This document shows positions 20,790 to 30,944 of a DNA stretch of 64,000 bases, piece by piece. The notes under the pieces are model-generated. The model ran no database searches, was not told the DNA's origin, and worked only from the letters and a program-made list of their open reading frames with translations. Position 1 is the first letter of the stretch. Every line of letters starts with the position of its first letter. The DNA is from Prorocentrum cordatum (lineage: Eukaryota; Sar; Dinophyceae; Prorocentrales; Prorocentraceae), in contig CAUYUJ010014349.1 of assembly GCA_963575745.1 (NCBI GenBank), forward strand, positions 792,285 to 856,284, written 5' to 3'. The translations under genes and the position numbers were made by a program.

Positions 20790-23416
20790 ATGGAGGTCGG
20801 TTCCCTCGGGTTGCGCCAGCCAGCAGCAGCGATGGCGAGGCGCGTGCCCATCCGCGTTGCTGTCCCCATGACGTCCGAAACTGGGATCGCAGATGCCCTC
20901 AAAGCGCACGTCGAGAAGCACGGCGTCCGCTCGGCATTCGATCTGGGGCGGTACGAGTCGATCAGTCGGACGCGGGCCGCGCATGGCCCATCGTTGGCGG
21001 CCTCTGCCGAGCTGGTGATAGGTTCGGGAAAACTACGCCCCCGCCCCCTCCACGGGTGGGAAGGGGCAGGAGGAGGAACGCGGGGGAAGGATCAGCAGGA
21101 GGAGGAGGAGGACGAGGAGGAGGAGCAGAAGGGGATGGGAGGAGAGGGAAGTCACGCCCAGGTGATGGCGTTGCAGTGCGTTCTCGGCCCCACGATGCAG
21201 ACGCACTACGTGACGTTGCGCGGCGCCGTGCAGACGGTGCTTGCTAAGTGCCCCTCCTCGCCTTTCCTCGTCCATCTCATTGCCCCTCCAAACTTGGATA
21301 GGAGGTCGGTGTCCCGCGGTGTCCCGTGGTGAGATCGAGAGTGAGATCGATGGCAGGATCGATAGTGGGATCGGTGGTTGGACCGATAGTGACGTCGATA
21401 GTGATACAAACAGTGAGATCGATCGAGTGAGATCGATAGTTAGATCGATAGTGAGATCGTGGATGCGGTCGATAGTGGGATCGATAGTGAGATCGGCGAT
21501 ATCGATAGTGAGATCGATAGTAAGATCGAGAGTGAGATCGGATATCGATAGTGGGATCGGTTGTGAGATCGATAGTGCGATCGATAGTGCTATCGATAGT
21601 GAGATCGATAGCGAGATCGAAAATATGATCGATAGTGAGATCGATAGTAGGATCGATAGAGAGATCGATAGTGGGGTCGATCGTGAGATCGATAGTGAGA
21701 TTGATAGTGAGATCGGTGATATCGATAGTGAGATCGATTGTGATATCTATAGTGAGCCCTAACCCTGAGCCCGATATCCTCCCCCGCCCCCCCGCCACAG
21801 GTACCCCAGGGCGCTGGCCAACCACGACCACCTCAGCGACAAGGTGCGGGCGGGCAACTTCGCGGACAAGCTGGGCACGCTGTGTGCCCACGTTCGCCGC
21901 CTGCACACGTCGGAGACGCGTCGGCGCCAGGCCCGCACTTCCCCCATCCTCCTCATCCTCCTCCCCCTCCTCCTCCTCCTCCCCCTCCTCCTCCCCCTCC
22001 TCCTCCTCCTCCTCATTCCTCATCCTCGTAACCCTACTCCTCCTTATCCCTCATATACCCTTCTCCCTCCATCCCCGCCTTGCACCTCGAGGCGATGGCC
22101 CAGTGCACCGCGCCCGAGCGCGAGAAGCTGCTCCGCATCTTGAGCTCGGTCATTCCTCTTCCTCCTCCTCCTCCTTCTCCTCCTCCTCCTCCTCCTTCTC
22201 CTCCACCTCCTCGATATCCTCCTCCTCCTCCCTCCTCCTCCTCCTCCTCCTCCCTCCCCCCCCCCCCCCCCCCCCCTCCCCCTCCTCCACCTCCTCCTCC
22301 TTTTCCCTCTCCCTCGTGCTCTATGCCCTCCTCCTTTTGTCCTCGTCGCCCTCCTCCCCCCCCCCACTCCTCCTCCTCCTCCTCATCCTCCTCCTCCCCC
22401 CCTCCCCTCCTCCTCCGCCTCCCCCCCCCATCCCCAATCCTCCCCCGCCTCCTCCTCCTCCCCCCCCCCCCTGCTTCCCTCCCCCCCCCCCCCCCCCCCC
22501 CCCTCCTCCAATCCTCCCCCTCCACTGATCCCCCATCTTCCCCTCGTTAGGTCCAGAGCGAGTTCGAGACGCCGCCGCGGCCGCCGCGCCCTCGCGCGAG
22601 CCCGTCGCCGCCGCCCCGCGGCGAGGAGCCCACGGGAGGAGGGGGGCTAGGGGGGGGAGGAGGAGGAGGAGGAGGAGGGGGAGGAGGAGGGGGATGGGGG
22701 AGGACGAGGAGGAGGAGGGCAGGGAGGGATAACGAGGGCGATGATCCATTCGGGGGGGGCGGAGAGGATTCGGGGGGACGTCGACGAGGAGGCCGAGCGG
22801 GGGAGAAAGAGAAATGGGGAAATGGGGGGAGGAGGCGAATCAGGAAATGATTATGACGAGGATGACGACGATGATGATGCTGTTAATCATGATGATGACG
22901 ACGGTGTTGTCGATGATGGTGATGCTGGTCATGATGATGGTGTCGTTGTTGATGATGATGACGGTGGTTATGATGATGATGACGATGTTTAGGATGTTGA
23001 TGATGGCGATGATGGCGATGCTGGTGATGGTCATGGTGAGTGTGTTTATCGTGACGTCGATGGTGATGACGATGACGATGATGGTGACGATGATGGTGAT
23101 GGTCATGGTGATGGTGTTGATTGATGATGAAGACGACGACGATGATGATGATGCTGATGATTATGATGATGATGATGATGATGATGATGATGGGCGCTGA
23201 TGGTGACGACGATAATGGCAGCAATGATGATTGGGAAGAAGGGGGGGACATGAGGGTGGAGGCGACGACGGCCACCTCTCCTCCAAGATGGCTCTACTCC
23301 CCCCTCCCCTCAATATATATATATATATACATATTGCTGTCATGTATATTTCCCGCTTACCTCCTCCCCCCCCTTTCGGGGGAGGAGGAGGTGCATGCAT
23401 GTCGCTGTCATGCGTG

Positions 23417-23447
<31 letters not shown>

Positions 23448-23642
23448 GTATGCTCCTCGGGTCCTCCATCCGTCCTCCTCAGGTCCTCCTCCTCCTCCTC
23501 CTCCTCCTCAGGCCCTCCCCCCCCTCCTCCTCCTCCTCCTTGCCCCGAGGAGATGGAGAAGATCGGCGACGAGATCGAGTGGTCGGAGATCGTCGAGGAG
23601 ATGGCCCTCACGCCGCTCCAGCTCAAGGAGCGCGCGCACGCC
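20790..23642 (+). CDS. Six-exon gene of unknown function
   Basis: I do not recognise the product; function unknown. Exons that join in phase: 20790-21014 (starts MEVGSLGLRQ), 21162-21247, 21801-21930, 22092-22148, 22551 to about 22630, and 23550-23642. The codon AAG is split 21246-21247/21801, and the joined reading VLAKYPRALANH is continuous, which supports that intron. Donors are GTGATA, GTGCCC, GCCCGC (a GC donor), GTCATT and, for the last listed exon, GTTTTT; acceptors are all AG, mostly followed by G. The encoded segment ELVMALQCVL...RRLHTSET...EIEWSEIVEEM is hydrophilic with no membrane span. Introns are microsatellite: the GATCGATAGTGA array in intron 2, CTC and GAT triplets later. More exons probably lie downstream, since no stop follows the last donor in phase. 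The first Met could be internal. Confidence 0.65.
21330..21760 (+). repeat. GATCGATAGTGA 12-mer array in intron
   Basis: About 35 units, some disturbed to GATATCGATAGTGA. It lies within the intron 21248-21800. Confidence 0.9.
21940..22545. repeat. CTC/CCT trinucleotide microsatellite in introns
   Basis: (CTC)n and poly-C blocks occupy the introns on both sides of the exon 22092-22148. Confidence 0.85.
22640..23205. repeat. GAG then GAT microsatellites in intron
   Basis: (GAG)n at about 22640-22720 and (GAT)n with GGT variants at about 22850-23200. Confidence 0.85.
23310..23545. repeat. TA and CTC microsatellite patches in intron
   Basis: (TA)n at about 23312-23330 and 23428-23446, CTC triplets at 23470-23545. 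Confidence 0.8.
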
Positions 23643-23792
23643 GTTTTTGGGTGGCAGGGGCCCTTCTCTCCTCCTCCCCCTTCTCCTCCTCCTCCTCCTC
23701 CTCCTCCCCCTCCCCCCCTCCTCCTCCTCATCCCCCTCCTCCTCCTCCCCCTCCTCCTCCTCCTCCTCCTCGCCCTCTCCCTCGTCGCCTCC

Positions 23793-23895
23793 CTCCTGGA
23801 AAGCGCTTCGCTTGACAATCTGATAACTGTCTGATAAATGTCTGACGTCAGACACTTATCAGATGGGGAATGGGAGTGGGGAGTGGGATAGGAGG
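23793..23895 (+). repeat. Palindrome-bearing repeat P, copy 1
   Basis: Contains the inverted pair AATGTCTGAC / GTCAGACACTTATCAG centred on TGACGTCA at about 23852. The surrounding 100 bp (CTTCGCTTGACAATCTGATA to GGGGAATGGGAGTGGGG) recurs in reverse orientation at 38320-38425. Confidence 0.75.
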
Positions 23896-23969
23896 AGTGG
23901 GGTAGAGGGGTGGGAATGGAGTGACGTAAGAGCAGGAGGAGCGACGTATAGCGGGGAATGGGGTAGGGT

Positions 23970-24390
23970 GCGAGGATGTCTCAAGCGAAACGTTTGTTGA
24001 GGGGAGGGCGCAACATTTGTCGAGGATGTCTCGAGCGAGACGTTCGTTGGGGATTGAGGATGTCTCAAGCGAGACGCTCGTCTCAAGCGCCGCGTTTGTT
24101 GAGGGTGTCTCACGCCAGACGTTTGTCTCGAGCCAAACGTTGGTGGCGCAACGTTTGTCGAGGATGTCTCAACGTTGGTGGTGCAACATGCGTTGGGGAT
24201 GTCTCAAGCGATACGGTTGTCTCAAGCCAAACGTTGGTGGCGCGACAGTTGTCGAGGATGTCTCAACGTTGGTGGCGCAACGTGTGTTGAGGACGTCTCA
24301 GGCGATGCGTTTGTCTCAAGCGAAACGTTTGTTGAGGGGGGGGGGCGAAACCACTTGGTGAGGATGTCCCAAGCGAAACGTTCGTTGGGC
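23970..24390 (+). repeat. GGATGTCTCAAGCGAAACGTT degenerate array
   Basis: About a dozen variable units combine GAGGATGTCTCAAGCGA with AACGTTTGTTGAGG or AACGTTGGTGG. It ends directly upstream of the relic leader at 24404. Confidence 0.8.
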
Positions 24391-24403
24391 TTTATCACGT
24401 CGC

Positions 24404-24437
24404 TCCGTAGCCATTGTGCGCCGAGTATTTTGGCGAG
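24404..24437 (+). promoter_or_regulatory. Relic dinoflagellate spliced leader, probably double
   Basis: TCCGTAGCCATT at 24404-24415 is identical to the first 12 bases of the 22-nt dinoflagellate spliced leader; the following ten bases match at about half. A second piece, ATTTTGGC-GAG (24427-24437), resembles the leader's 3' half. Two stacked partial leaders upstream of an ATG are what repeated trans-splicing and reintegration of a cDNA would leave. The start codon is 36 bp downstream. Confidence 0.65.
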
Positions 24438-24472
24438 CGAGCCCATCGGCCCACCGCGCGACATCTCGCGCC

Positions 24473-25178
24473 ATGTCCACGAGCGCCAAGTCCACGAGCG
24501 CGGCGGCGCCGCGCGCCGACCCCACTGTCGACGAGTTCGTCGACCCGACCGCCCGCGGCGTGTGGATCCAGCCAGGCCGCGGCATTAACCCCCCAGGGCG
24601 CGCCATCCCGATCGAGGAGATTTTCCCTTCGAGCCATCGGCAGCTTCGCCCGCTCTCGGACTTCTCTCCACGGTTCGCCCGCAGCCAGCCCAAGGGGCCC
24701 GAGACGCCCTCGCAGGAGGATTTCAACTTGGACTCGACCGCCTCGGAGCTCGACAGCCCGCCTACGAAGAGGACGAAGATCACCAAGAAGACGAGCTCCC
24801 AGAGTTGCAGCCCGAAGTACACGCCGATGGCGCCCGTCGGCCTAGATGCGAACGATCTGGAGACGCTGCCGTATCCTAAGGAGGCTACGGTGACGACGAC
24901 GACGGGAACGACGACGTCGACGACGACGACGACGGGAATGACGACGACGACGACGACGACGTCGACGACGACGACGACGTCGTCGTTCCCGTCGTCGTCG
25001 TCGTCGTCGTCACCGTAGCTTCCTCGACAGGGCGAACGATGTGGAGACGATGTGGAGACAGCTGGCGAACGATGTGGAGACGATGTGGAGACGCTGCCGT
25101 ATCCTAAGGAGGCTACGGTGACGACGGCGACGACGACGACGACGACGGGAACGACGACGACGACGACGACGACGGGAA

Positions 25179-25216
<38 letters not shown>

Positions 25217-25462
25217 TCGTCGTCGTCGTCGCCGTCGTCACCGTAGCTTCCTCGACAGGGCGAGAACGAGGACGAGGCCGAGGTCGTGCGCATGCCCGAG
25301 GTTTCTGTGCCCCCGTGCCCGCTGCCGCCCCAGGACGACGCTGGCGCGCCCCCGAGCCCGCTGCCGATCCAGGACGACGCTGGCGCGCCCCTGGACGACG
25401 ATGACGCCCTCGTGCAGCTCGGGAGGTGGCTCTCGTCGAACTCTGATGACGCTGTCGCGTAG
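24473..25462 (+). CDS. Unknown protein gene with duplicated exon and twin hairpin introns
   Basis: Function not recognised. Three exons join in phase 0: 24473-24889, 25031-25117 and 25259-25462 (TAG), giving about 235 residues. The N-terminal part is Ser/Pro-rich with a basic patch, KRTKITKKT (about residue 103), a possible nuclear signal. Exon 2 (29 codons) is a duplicate of the 3' end of exon 1: both end in ETLPYPKEAT. Exon 3 is acidic and Pro-rich with a doubled LP-QDDAGAP motif. Both introns are exactly 141 bp, start GTGACGACG and end CCTCGACAG. Met 24473 is chosen because it follows the relic leader and opens the frame. Confidence 0.65.
24890..25030 (+). other. 141-bp hairpin intron 1
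   Basis: The 5' half (ACG)n and the 3' half (CGT)n are inverted copies, including interruptions such as GGGAACGACGACG against CGTCGTCGTTCCC. The stem extends into the exon: GCTACGGTGACGACG pairs with CGTCGTCACCGTAGC, so the donor is buried in a helix facing the acceptor. Confidence 0.75.
25118..25258 (+). other. 141-bp hairpin intron 2
   Basis: Same length, ends and hairpin layout as intron 1, with a few substitutions, so the two introns and the exon between them come from a tandem duplication. Confidence 0.75.
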
Positions 25463-25519
25463 GGCGCTGCCATATAGAGGCAGCGCGCGCTAGCAGTTGT
25501 CGGGGGTGGACAGAACCCC

Positions 25520-25665
25520 CAACAGTGGCACGTCGATTAGTGAATTGTCCGTTTTCTGTTCTCGAGAGGGCGCCGTGGCCGTTGTTTTCCAGGCTTGCGC
25601 CCGCCAGGTTTGGGCTTCAGGTCGTTTTCACTAAACCACGTTTTACTAAAGGAGGTCTGTCCATC
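25520..25665 (+). repeat. Dispersed repeat family D2, copy 1
   Basis: Shares with 52505-52655 the ordered blocks CACGTCGATTA-GAATTG-CCGTTTTC, CGAGAGGGCG, CAGGTCGTTTTCAC and TTTACTAAAG-GAGGT-TGTCC. Confidence 0.65.
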
Positions 25666-25904
25666 CCCGAAGTTGGGGGTTCGCTCTGCGTCCCTCGCCC
25701 GTTCGAGGGCGTCGCCGCGTCTTTTTCATCTTATTCGGGTACCTGATCGCTCGTAGCATCAGGTTACGCAGCTCGCTCGACCTAGTTTGAAGCTACTAGA
25801 TCTAGTACTTGTCCTGGGGGTCAGGACCACTGTTGCACGCGCGTCGAGTAGCGCGGAAACGCCATCACCATCACCGTCGTTACGAGATCGCGAGATTACG
25901 GGGA

Positions 25905-26270
25905 GGGGGATCACGGGGGGGAGGATGAGATCACGGGGAGGATGAGATCACGGGGAGGAGGAGGAGGAGGAGGCCACGAGGAGGAAGAGGTCATGGGGGG
26001 GGGGGGGATATCACGAGGAGGAGGAGGAGGGGAGGAGGAGGTGATCACGGGGGCATTCGGGGCGATGAGATCACGGGGGGGAGGAGGAGGAGGAGGAGGA
26101 GGAGGAGGAGGAGGAGGAGGAGATCACGGGGAGGATGAGATCACGGGGAGGAGGAGGGGGAGGCCACGAGGAGGAAGAGGTCATGGGGGGGGGGGGAGAT
26201 CACAGGGGGGAGGGGGAGGAGGAGTAGGAGGAGGAGGAGGTGATCACGGGGGCATTCGGGGTGATGAGAC
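25905..26270. repeat. GAG/GATCACGGGG microsatellite
   Basis: (GAG)n with repeated GATCACGGGGAGGATGAGATCACGGGG; the block around 26040-26070 (GTGATCACGGGGGCATTCGGGG) recurs at about 26240-26262. Confidence 0.85.
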
Positions 26271-26304
26271 CACTGGCAGAGCAGCAACAGCAACGCTCGC
26301 GCAG

Positions 26305-27212
26305 GAGCTCGGGGACTGGCTGGCCACGCCGTCGCCGAAGGTCGCGCGCCAGACGCCCAAGGGCGCGCCGTCCATCGAGAGTGACAAGGACGACGCGCGC
26401 TTGCTGGCGGTGGCCAAGCGCGCGAAGGCGCTCCCTGGCCGCAAGGCTGCCACCAAGGCCAACGGCGACGACGACAACGACGACGACGGGGCCTGGAAAA
26501 CTGCCCTACGTCGGGCGTGTGGTCCTGAGGACGACGACCACGAGGACGACGACGACGACGACGCGACGACCCTGGGCGGGGGGTCGTCGTCGTCGTCGTC
26601 GTCGTCGTCGCCCTCGTCGTCGTCTGTTCGAGCTTCGAGGGTTTACTTGCTTATCATGCTGTTCCTGGGCCTCCTGGATGCGCCCTCGTGGCCACGGCTG
26701 GATCGGCGCTGATATGCAAGCCAGGACGCGTCCCCCGTCGGCATCGTCGTCGTCGTCGTCGTCGTCGTCGTCAGAGTCGTGTCCTCGTCCACGCCTTAGT
26801 GGGGAGGAGGAGGAAGAGGGGGGGGGAGGGGGAGGAGGAGAAGGAGAAGGAGGAGGAGGAGGTGGATGAGGAGGAGGAGGAGCAGGAGGAGGAGTTTGCT
26901 GGCGCGGTTCGCCCCTCCCCTTAGAAGATCGCCAAGAGCGCCAAGGAGCGCAAGGGGGTGGCGAAGACGGGGTCGCGCTCGGCCGCGCACCCGTCTCTCG
27001 GTGAGCTGCGGGTCGTGCACGGGTCCAAGCAGTCCTACATCGTCCTGTTCGACAAGAAGTCGGGCAAGCCCCACCTGTACGTCGCAGTGGCGAGTTCGCA
27101 GAGCGGGGACCACGCTAATCTTATCCAGAAGATTTTGAAACACTCGTGCACCAAAGGCTTGACGGAGCCAAACGCTGTGAAGTACCGCAACTCGTTGTTA
27201 GCTAAGTGCTAG
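26305..27212 (+). CDS. Two exons of an unknown basic/acidic protein
   Basis: Not recognised. Upstream exon starts after GCGCAG at 26305 (ELGDWLATPSPKV...) and is readable to at least 26480, becoming Asp-rich; its donor is not fixed. Last exon 26925-27212 follows CCTTAG, starts KIAKSAKERKG and ends at TAG. The C-terminal exon contains SYIVLFDKKSGKPHLYVAVA and SQSGDHANLIQKILKH, a strand-strand-helix pattern that I recall from dinoflagellate hypothetical proteins but cannot name. The intervening DNA is GAC, GTC and GAG microsatellite. The 5' end of the gene is not located; it may share a transcript with 24473-25462. Confidence 0.55.
26575..26920. repeat. GTC and GAG microsatellites in intron
   Basis: (GTC)n at about 26582-26628 and 26738-26775, (GAG)n at about 26800-26895. 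Confidence 0.85.
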
Positions 27213-27765
27213 GCTGTGCAAGCAAGTGTTACTACACCTTAGGCGATGCTTAAGAAAATCTCAGTTTTCGACCAGAGTCTCGATTATTCTCAACGTTTCA
27301 ATGTAAATCTTTAGATTGTAATAGAAATGTTGTGTTTTTTTTTATCCAAGTTCTGAGACTATGAATGTCTTAACCCATGATTTCTTAAGCATTTCGCAGG
27401 GTGTATGTCGCAGGCTAGGCTGTGCAAGCAAGTGCTAGGTGTGCAGGCTAGGCGCATCAGGAGACTTCCACGGGTGTCCGCACGAGCTGCCACGATATCG
27501 GCCACGATGGCTGTACATTTCGCGGACATGTGTGCAGAGGGAAGTTGCACATGCTTGCGGTTGGGTAGGAGTTCTCGGTGTGCCACCATGCATGCCCAAT
27601 TATGTGCTGGGGCGTTGCTTGCACGATTTCACCCCCCCCCCCTGTTCCCCTCGATCCTCCCCCCCTCCCCGTAGGCAGCTTATGCCGCATGAACATCGCC
27701 TCGCGACGCGCGAGGTTCGTTGCCACATCTCTCTGTGAGAAATAAAGGCACCTTCCCACACCGCT
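27213..27765. other. 3' flank, no gene seen
   Basis: GGCTAGGCTGTGCAAGCAAGTG near 27210 (overlapping the stop codon) recurs near 27413. Otherwise nothing recognised. Confidence 0.4.
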
Positions 27766-27777
27766 CAGACAATGCAT

Positions 27778-28015
27778 CCCGATCCGACTAGACAGTTCAG
27801 TCACATCCTACCAGGTAGGACCCTACCAGACCAGTTCAGGCAAGCCCTACCAGACAGTTCGGTCATGCCCTACCAGACCAGTTCAGTCAGACCCTACCAG
27901 ACAGTTCAGCCAGCCCCTACCAGACCAGTTCAGTCAGACCCTACCAGACGCGTCCAGTTAGATTCTACCAGACAGTTCAGCCAGACCCTGCCTGACCAGT
28001 TCAGTCAGGAAGGAT
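27778..28015 (+). repeat. CCCTACCAGACAGTTCAG tandem array
   Basis: Alternating units CCCTACCAGACAGTTCAGTCA and CCCTACCAGACCAGTTCAGTCA, about 11 in all. Confidence 0.9.
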
Positions 28016-28019
28016 TGCA

Positions 28020-30320
28020 GAGGATGGCTTACAATTTCCTCACGCGCCCGTCGTGCTCTTTGGGGCCTTATGCGTCTTGTGTGTATTGGGGCCTTAGGCG
28101 TCTTGGGGCCTTAGGCGTCTTGGGGCCTTATGCGTCTAGGGGCCCTAGCGTCGTCTAGGGGCCTTAGCGTCTAGGGTTCATGGGTGTCGTGGGTGTCTTG
28201 GGGCCTTAGGCGTCTTGTGTGTCGTGGGGCCTGGCGTCTTTGGGCCTAGCGTCTTAGGCGTCTTGGGGCCTAGCGTCTTAGGCGTCTCGGGTCTCGTGGG
28301 TGTCTTGGGGCTTTAGGCGTATTGGGCGTCTAAGGGCCTTAGCGTATTGGGTGGGTGTCTTGGGGTGTCTTGGGTGTCCTGGAGTGTCTTGGGTGGGTGT
28401 CTTGGGGTGTCTTGGGGTGTCTTGTGGTGTATTGGAGTGTCTTGGGTGGGTGTCTTGGGGTGTATTGGGGAGGGGGTGTCTTGGGGTGTCTGGGGGTACC
28501 CACACTTTCCTCACGCGCCCGTCGTGCCCCTTGGGTGGGCGCGGTCGTCTTCGCCCGCCTCGCGGGAGGAGGCGGCAGCCCAAGGGGCGGCGCTCCTGGG
28601 GTGGGCCAAGCCGTCTTCCCCCGAAGCACAGGGGGGGGCGGCCTAGCCCTGGGGGCACCAGCGGATTGACAACGGCACCAACACATACATGATGCATGTT
28701 TCGGGTGTCTTGGGGCCGTAGGCGTCTTGGGTTCATGGGGGCCATAGGCGTCTTGGGGGGGTGGTCTGGGGGCCGTGGGCGTCTTTGGGTGTATTGGGTG
28801 GGTGTCTTGGGGTGTCCTGGGTGGGTGTCTTGGGGTGTCTTGGGTGTCCTGGAGTGTCTTGGGTGTGTGTCTTGGGGTGTCTTGGGGAGGGGGTGTCTCG
28901 GGGTGTCCTGGGGTGTCTTGGGGTGTCTTGGAGTGTCTTGGGTGGGTGTCTTGAGGAGGGGTGTCTTGGGGTGTCTGGGGGCATCCACACTTTCCTCGCG
29001 CGCCCGTCGTGCCCCTTGGGTGGGCGCGGTCGTCTTCGCCCGCTTCGCGGGAGGAGACGGCAGCCCAAGGGGCGGTGCCCCTGGGGTGGGCCAAGCCGTC
29101 CTCCCCCGAAGCACAGGGGGGGGGGCGGCCTAGCCCTGGTGGCACCAGCAGATTGACAACGACACCAACGCATACATGATGCATGTTTCGGGTTTCTTGG
29201 GGCCTTAGGCGTCTTGGGTTCATGGGGGCCATCGGCTTCTTGGGGGGGGGGGGTCTTGGGGCCGTGGGCGTCCTTGGGTGTCTTGGGTGGGTGGCGTGGG
29301 GGTGGGGTGTCTTGGGTGTCCCTGAGTGTCTTGGGTGTGTGTCTTGGGGTGTCTTGGGGAAGGGGGTGTCTCGGGGTGTCCTGGGGTGTCTTGGGGTGTA
29401 TTGGAGTGTCTTGGGTGGGTGTCTTGGGGAGGGGGTGTCTTGGGGTGTCTGGGGGCATCCACACTTTCCTCACGCGCCCGTCGCGCCCCTTGGGTGGGCG
29501 CGGTCGTCTTCGCCCGCTTCGCGGGAGGAGACGGCAGCCCAAGGGGCGGTGCTCCTGGGGTGGGCCAAGCCGTCTTCCCCCGAAGCACAGGGGGGGGACG
29601 GCCTAGCCTTGGGGGCACCAGCGGATTGACAACAACACCAACACATACATGATGAATGTTTAGGGTTTCTTGGGGCCTTAGGCGTCTTGGGTTCATGGGG
29701 GCCATCAGTGTCTTGGGGGGGGGGGGTCTTGGGGCCATGGGCGTCTTTGGGTGTCTTGGGTGGGTGGCGTGGGCGTGGGGTGTCCTGGGGTGTCTTGGGT
29801 GTCCTGGAGTGTCTTGTGTGTGTGTCTTGGGGTGTCTTGGGGGGGGAGGGGGGGGGGGTCTCGGGGTGTCCTGGGGTGTCTTGGGGTGTCTTGGAGTGTC
29901 TTGGGTGGGTGTCTTGGGGAGGGGGTGTCTTGGGGTGTCTGGGGGTGTCCACACTTTCCTCACGCGCCCGTCGTGCCCTTTGGGTGGGCGCGGTCGTCTT
30001 CGCCCGCCTCGCGGGAGGAGACGGCAGCCCAAGGGGCGGTGCTCCTGGGGTGGGCCAAGCCGTCTTCCCCCGAAGCACAGGGGGGGGGCGGCCTAGCCCT
30101 GGGGGCACCAGCGGATTGACAACGACACCAACACATACATGATGAATGTTTCGGGTGTATTGTGGCCTCAGGCGTCTTGGGTTCATGGGGGCCGTAGGCG
30201 TCTCTGGGGGGTGGGGTGTCTTGGGGCCATGGGCGTCCTGGATTGTCTCGGGTGCCCTGGGTGCCTTGGGGCTATGGGCTCCTGGGGGTGTCTTGGGGCA
30301 ATGGGCGTCATGGGGTTTTA
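28020..30320 (+). repeat. Megasatellite with units of about 475 bp
   Basis: Each unit has (1) a GTGTCTTGGGGTGTCTTGGGTG simple-repeat part, (2) a unique-looking core from CACACTTTCCTCACGCGCCC to GGGGGCACCAGCGGATTGAC, and (3) a link ACACATACATGATG-ATGTTT. Cores occur near 28499, 28986, 29459 and 29949; the first unit is preceded by a degenerate GGGGCCTTAGGCGTCTT region and the last is cut at about 30310. Long ORFs on both strands are artefacts. Confidence 0.85.
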
Positions 30321-30327
30321 ATGTTGT

Positions 30328-30349
30328 TCCGTAGCCAGTTTCGCTTAGG
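30328..30349 (+). promoter_or_regulatory. Relic dinoflagellate spliced leader
   Basis: The 22 bases starting TCCGTAGCCA match the conserved dinoflagellate spliced leader at 18 of 22 positions (differences at 11, 15, 19 and 21). It lies 42 bp upstream of an ATG that opens a long frame, which is where a re-inserted leader should sit. Confidence 0.75.
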
Positions 30350-30390
30350 CCAACAGAAGGGCTCTCGGTTCGACTAGCTGCACGCCTGCA

Positions 30391-30831
30391 ATGCCCAGGC
30401 AGCCGCAGTCCGCATTCGAGCAGATCATCCAGGACACCGTGACCGTGCTCCCTCCCACGCCTGTGATGGACGAGCGCTGCAAGACGCCGTCGCCAGCGCC
30501 GTCCAGCGCGAGCCTGAGCAGTCGGGGCAGCCGTAACAGCCGTCTCAGCACCCGTCTCGCAGCCGCTACAGGCGCTGATGTGCCAGCAGATCAGCTCCCA
30601 GCTCATGACAGCCGTATCCTACCTGATGTGCCAGTAGATCAGCTCCCAGCGCATGCTTCAACAATGGCGCAGGATAAGTACAGCGAGTGGTTGTACGAGC
30701 AGCAGAGGACGCTTGCGGAGCTGACCTGGATGCAGCGGCCACGTGACGTTAGCATCATCATCCCCCTTGGAGGCGGCAGCGTGCACGTCGGCTTTGACTA
30801 CAACGGCATAGCGACGCACTGGTGGATCTGA
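30391..30831 (+). CDS. Unknown 146-residue protein behind a relic leader
   Basis: Product not recognised. The frame runs without interruption from ATG 30391 to TGA 30829-30831. The N-terminal third is Pro/Ser-rich (TPSPAPSSASLSSRGSRNSR). Residues 80-106 contain a duplicated segment, DVPADQLPAHDS then DVPVDQLPAHAS, from a local 45-bp duplication. The C-terminal part (YSEWLYEQQRTLAELTWMQRP, then a beta-like stretch with a final WWI) looks folded. The single-exon structure fits a retrogene. The same relic leader makes this start more credible than most in the window. Confidence 0.6.
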   Translation: MPRQPQSAFEQIIQDTVTVLPPTPVMDERCKTPSPAPSSASLSSRGSRNSRLSTRLAAATGADVPADQLPAHDSRILPDVPVDQLPAHASTMAQDKYSEWLYEQQRTLAELTWMQRPRDVSIIIPLGGGSVHVGFDYNGIATHWWI

Positions 30832-30944
30832 GAGCGCGCCAATAGCCACCACAGCAGAGCGGACGCGCCAGTTGGCGGATTGCGGCTCAGGAGAGAGACA
30901 AGTCTCTCCCTCCTCTCCCTCGCTTCCCCCCGACTCCCTCCTCC

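Noticed and set aside
28278-30606. Minus-strand ORFs of 270-380 codons rich in Pro, Thr, Lys, His
   Set aside because: They follow the GTGTCTTGGGG simple repeat on the opposite strand and repeat with the megasatellite unit.
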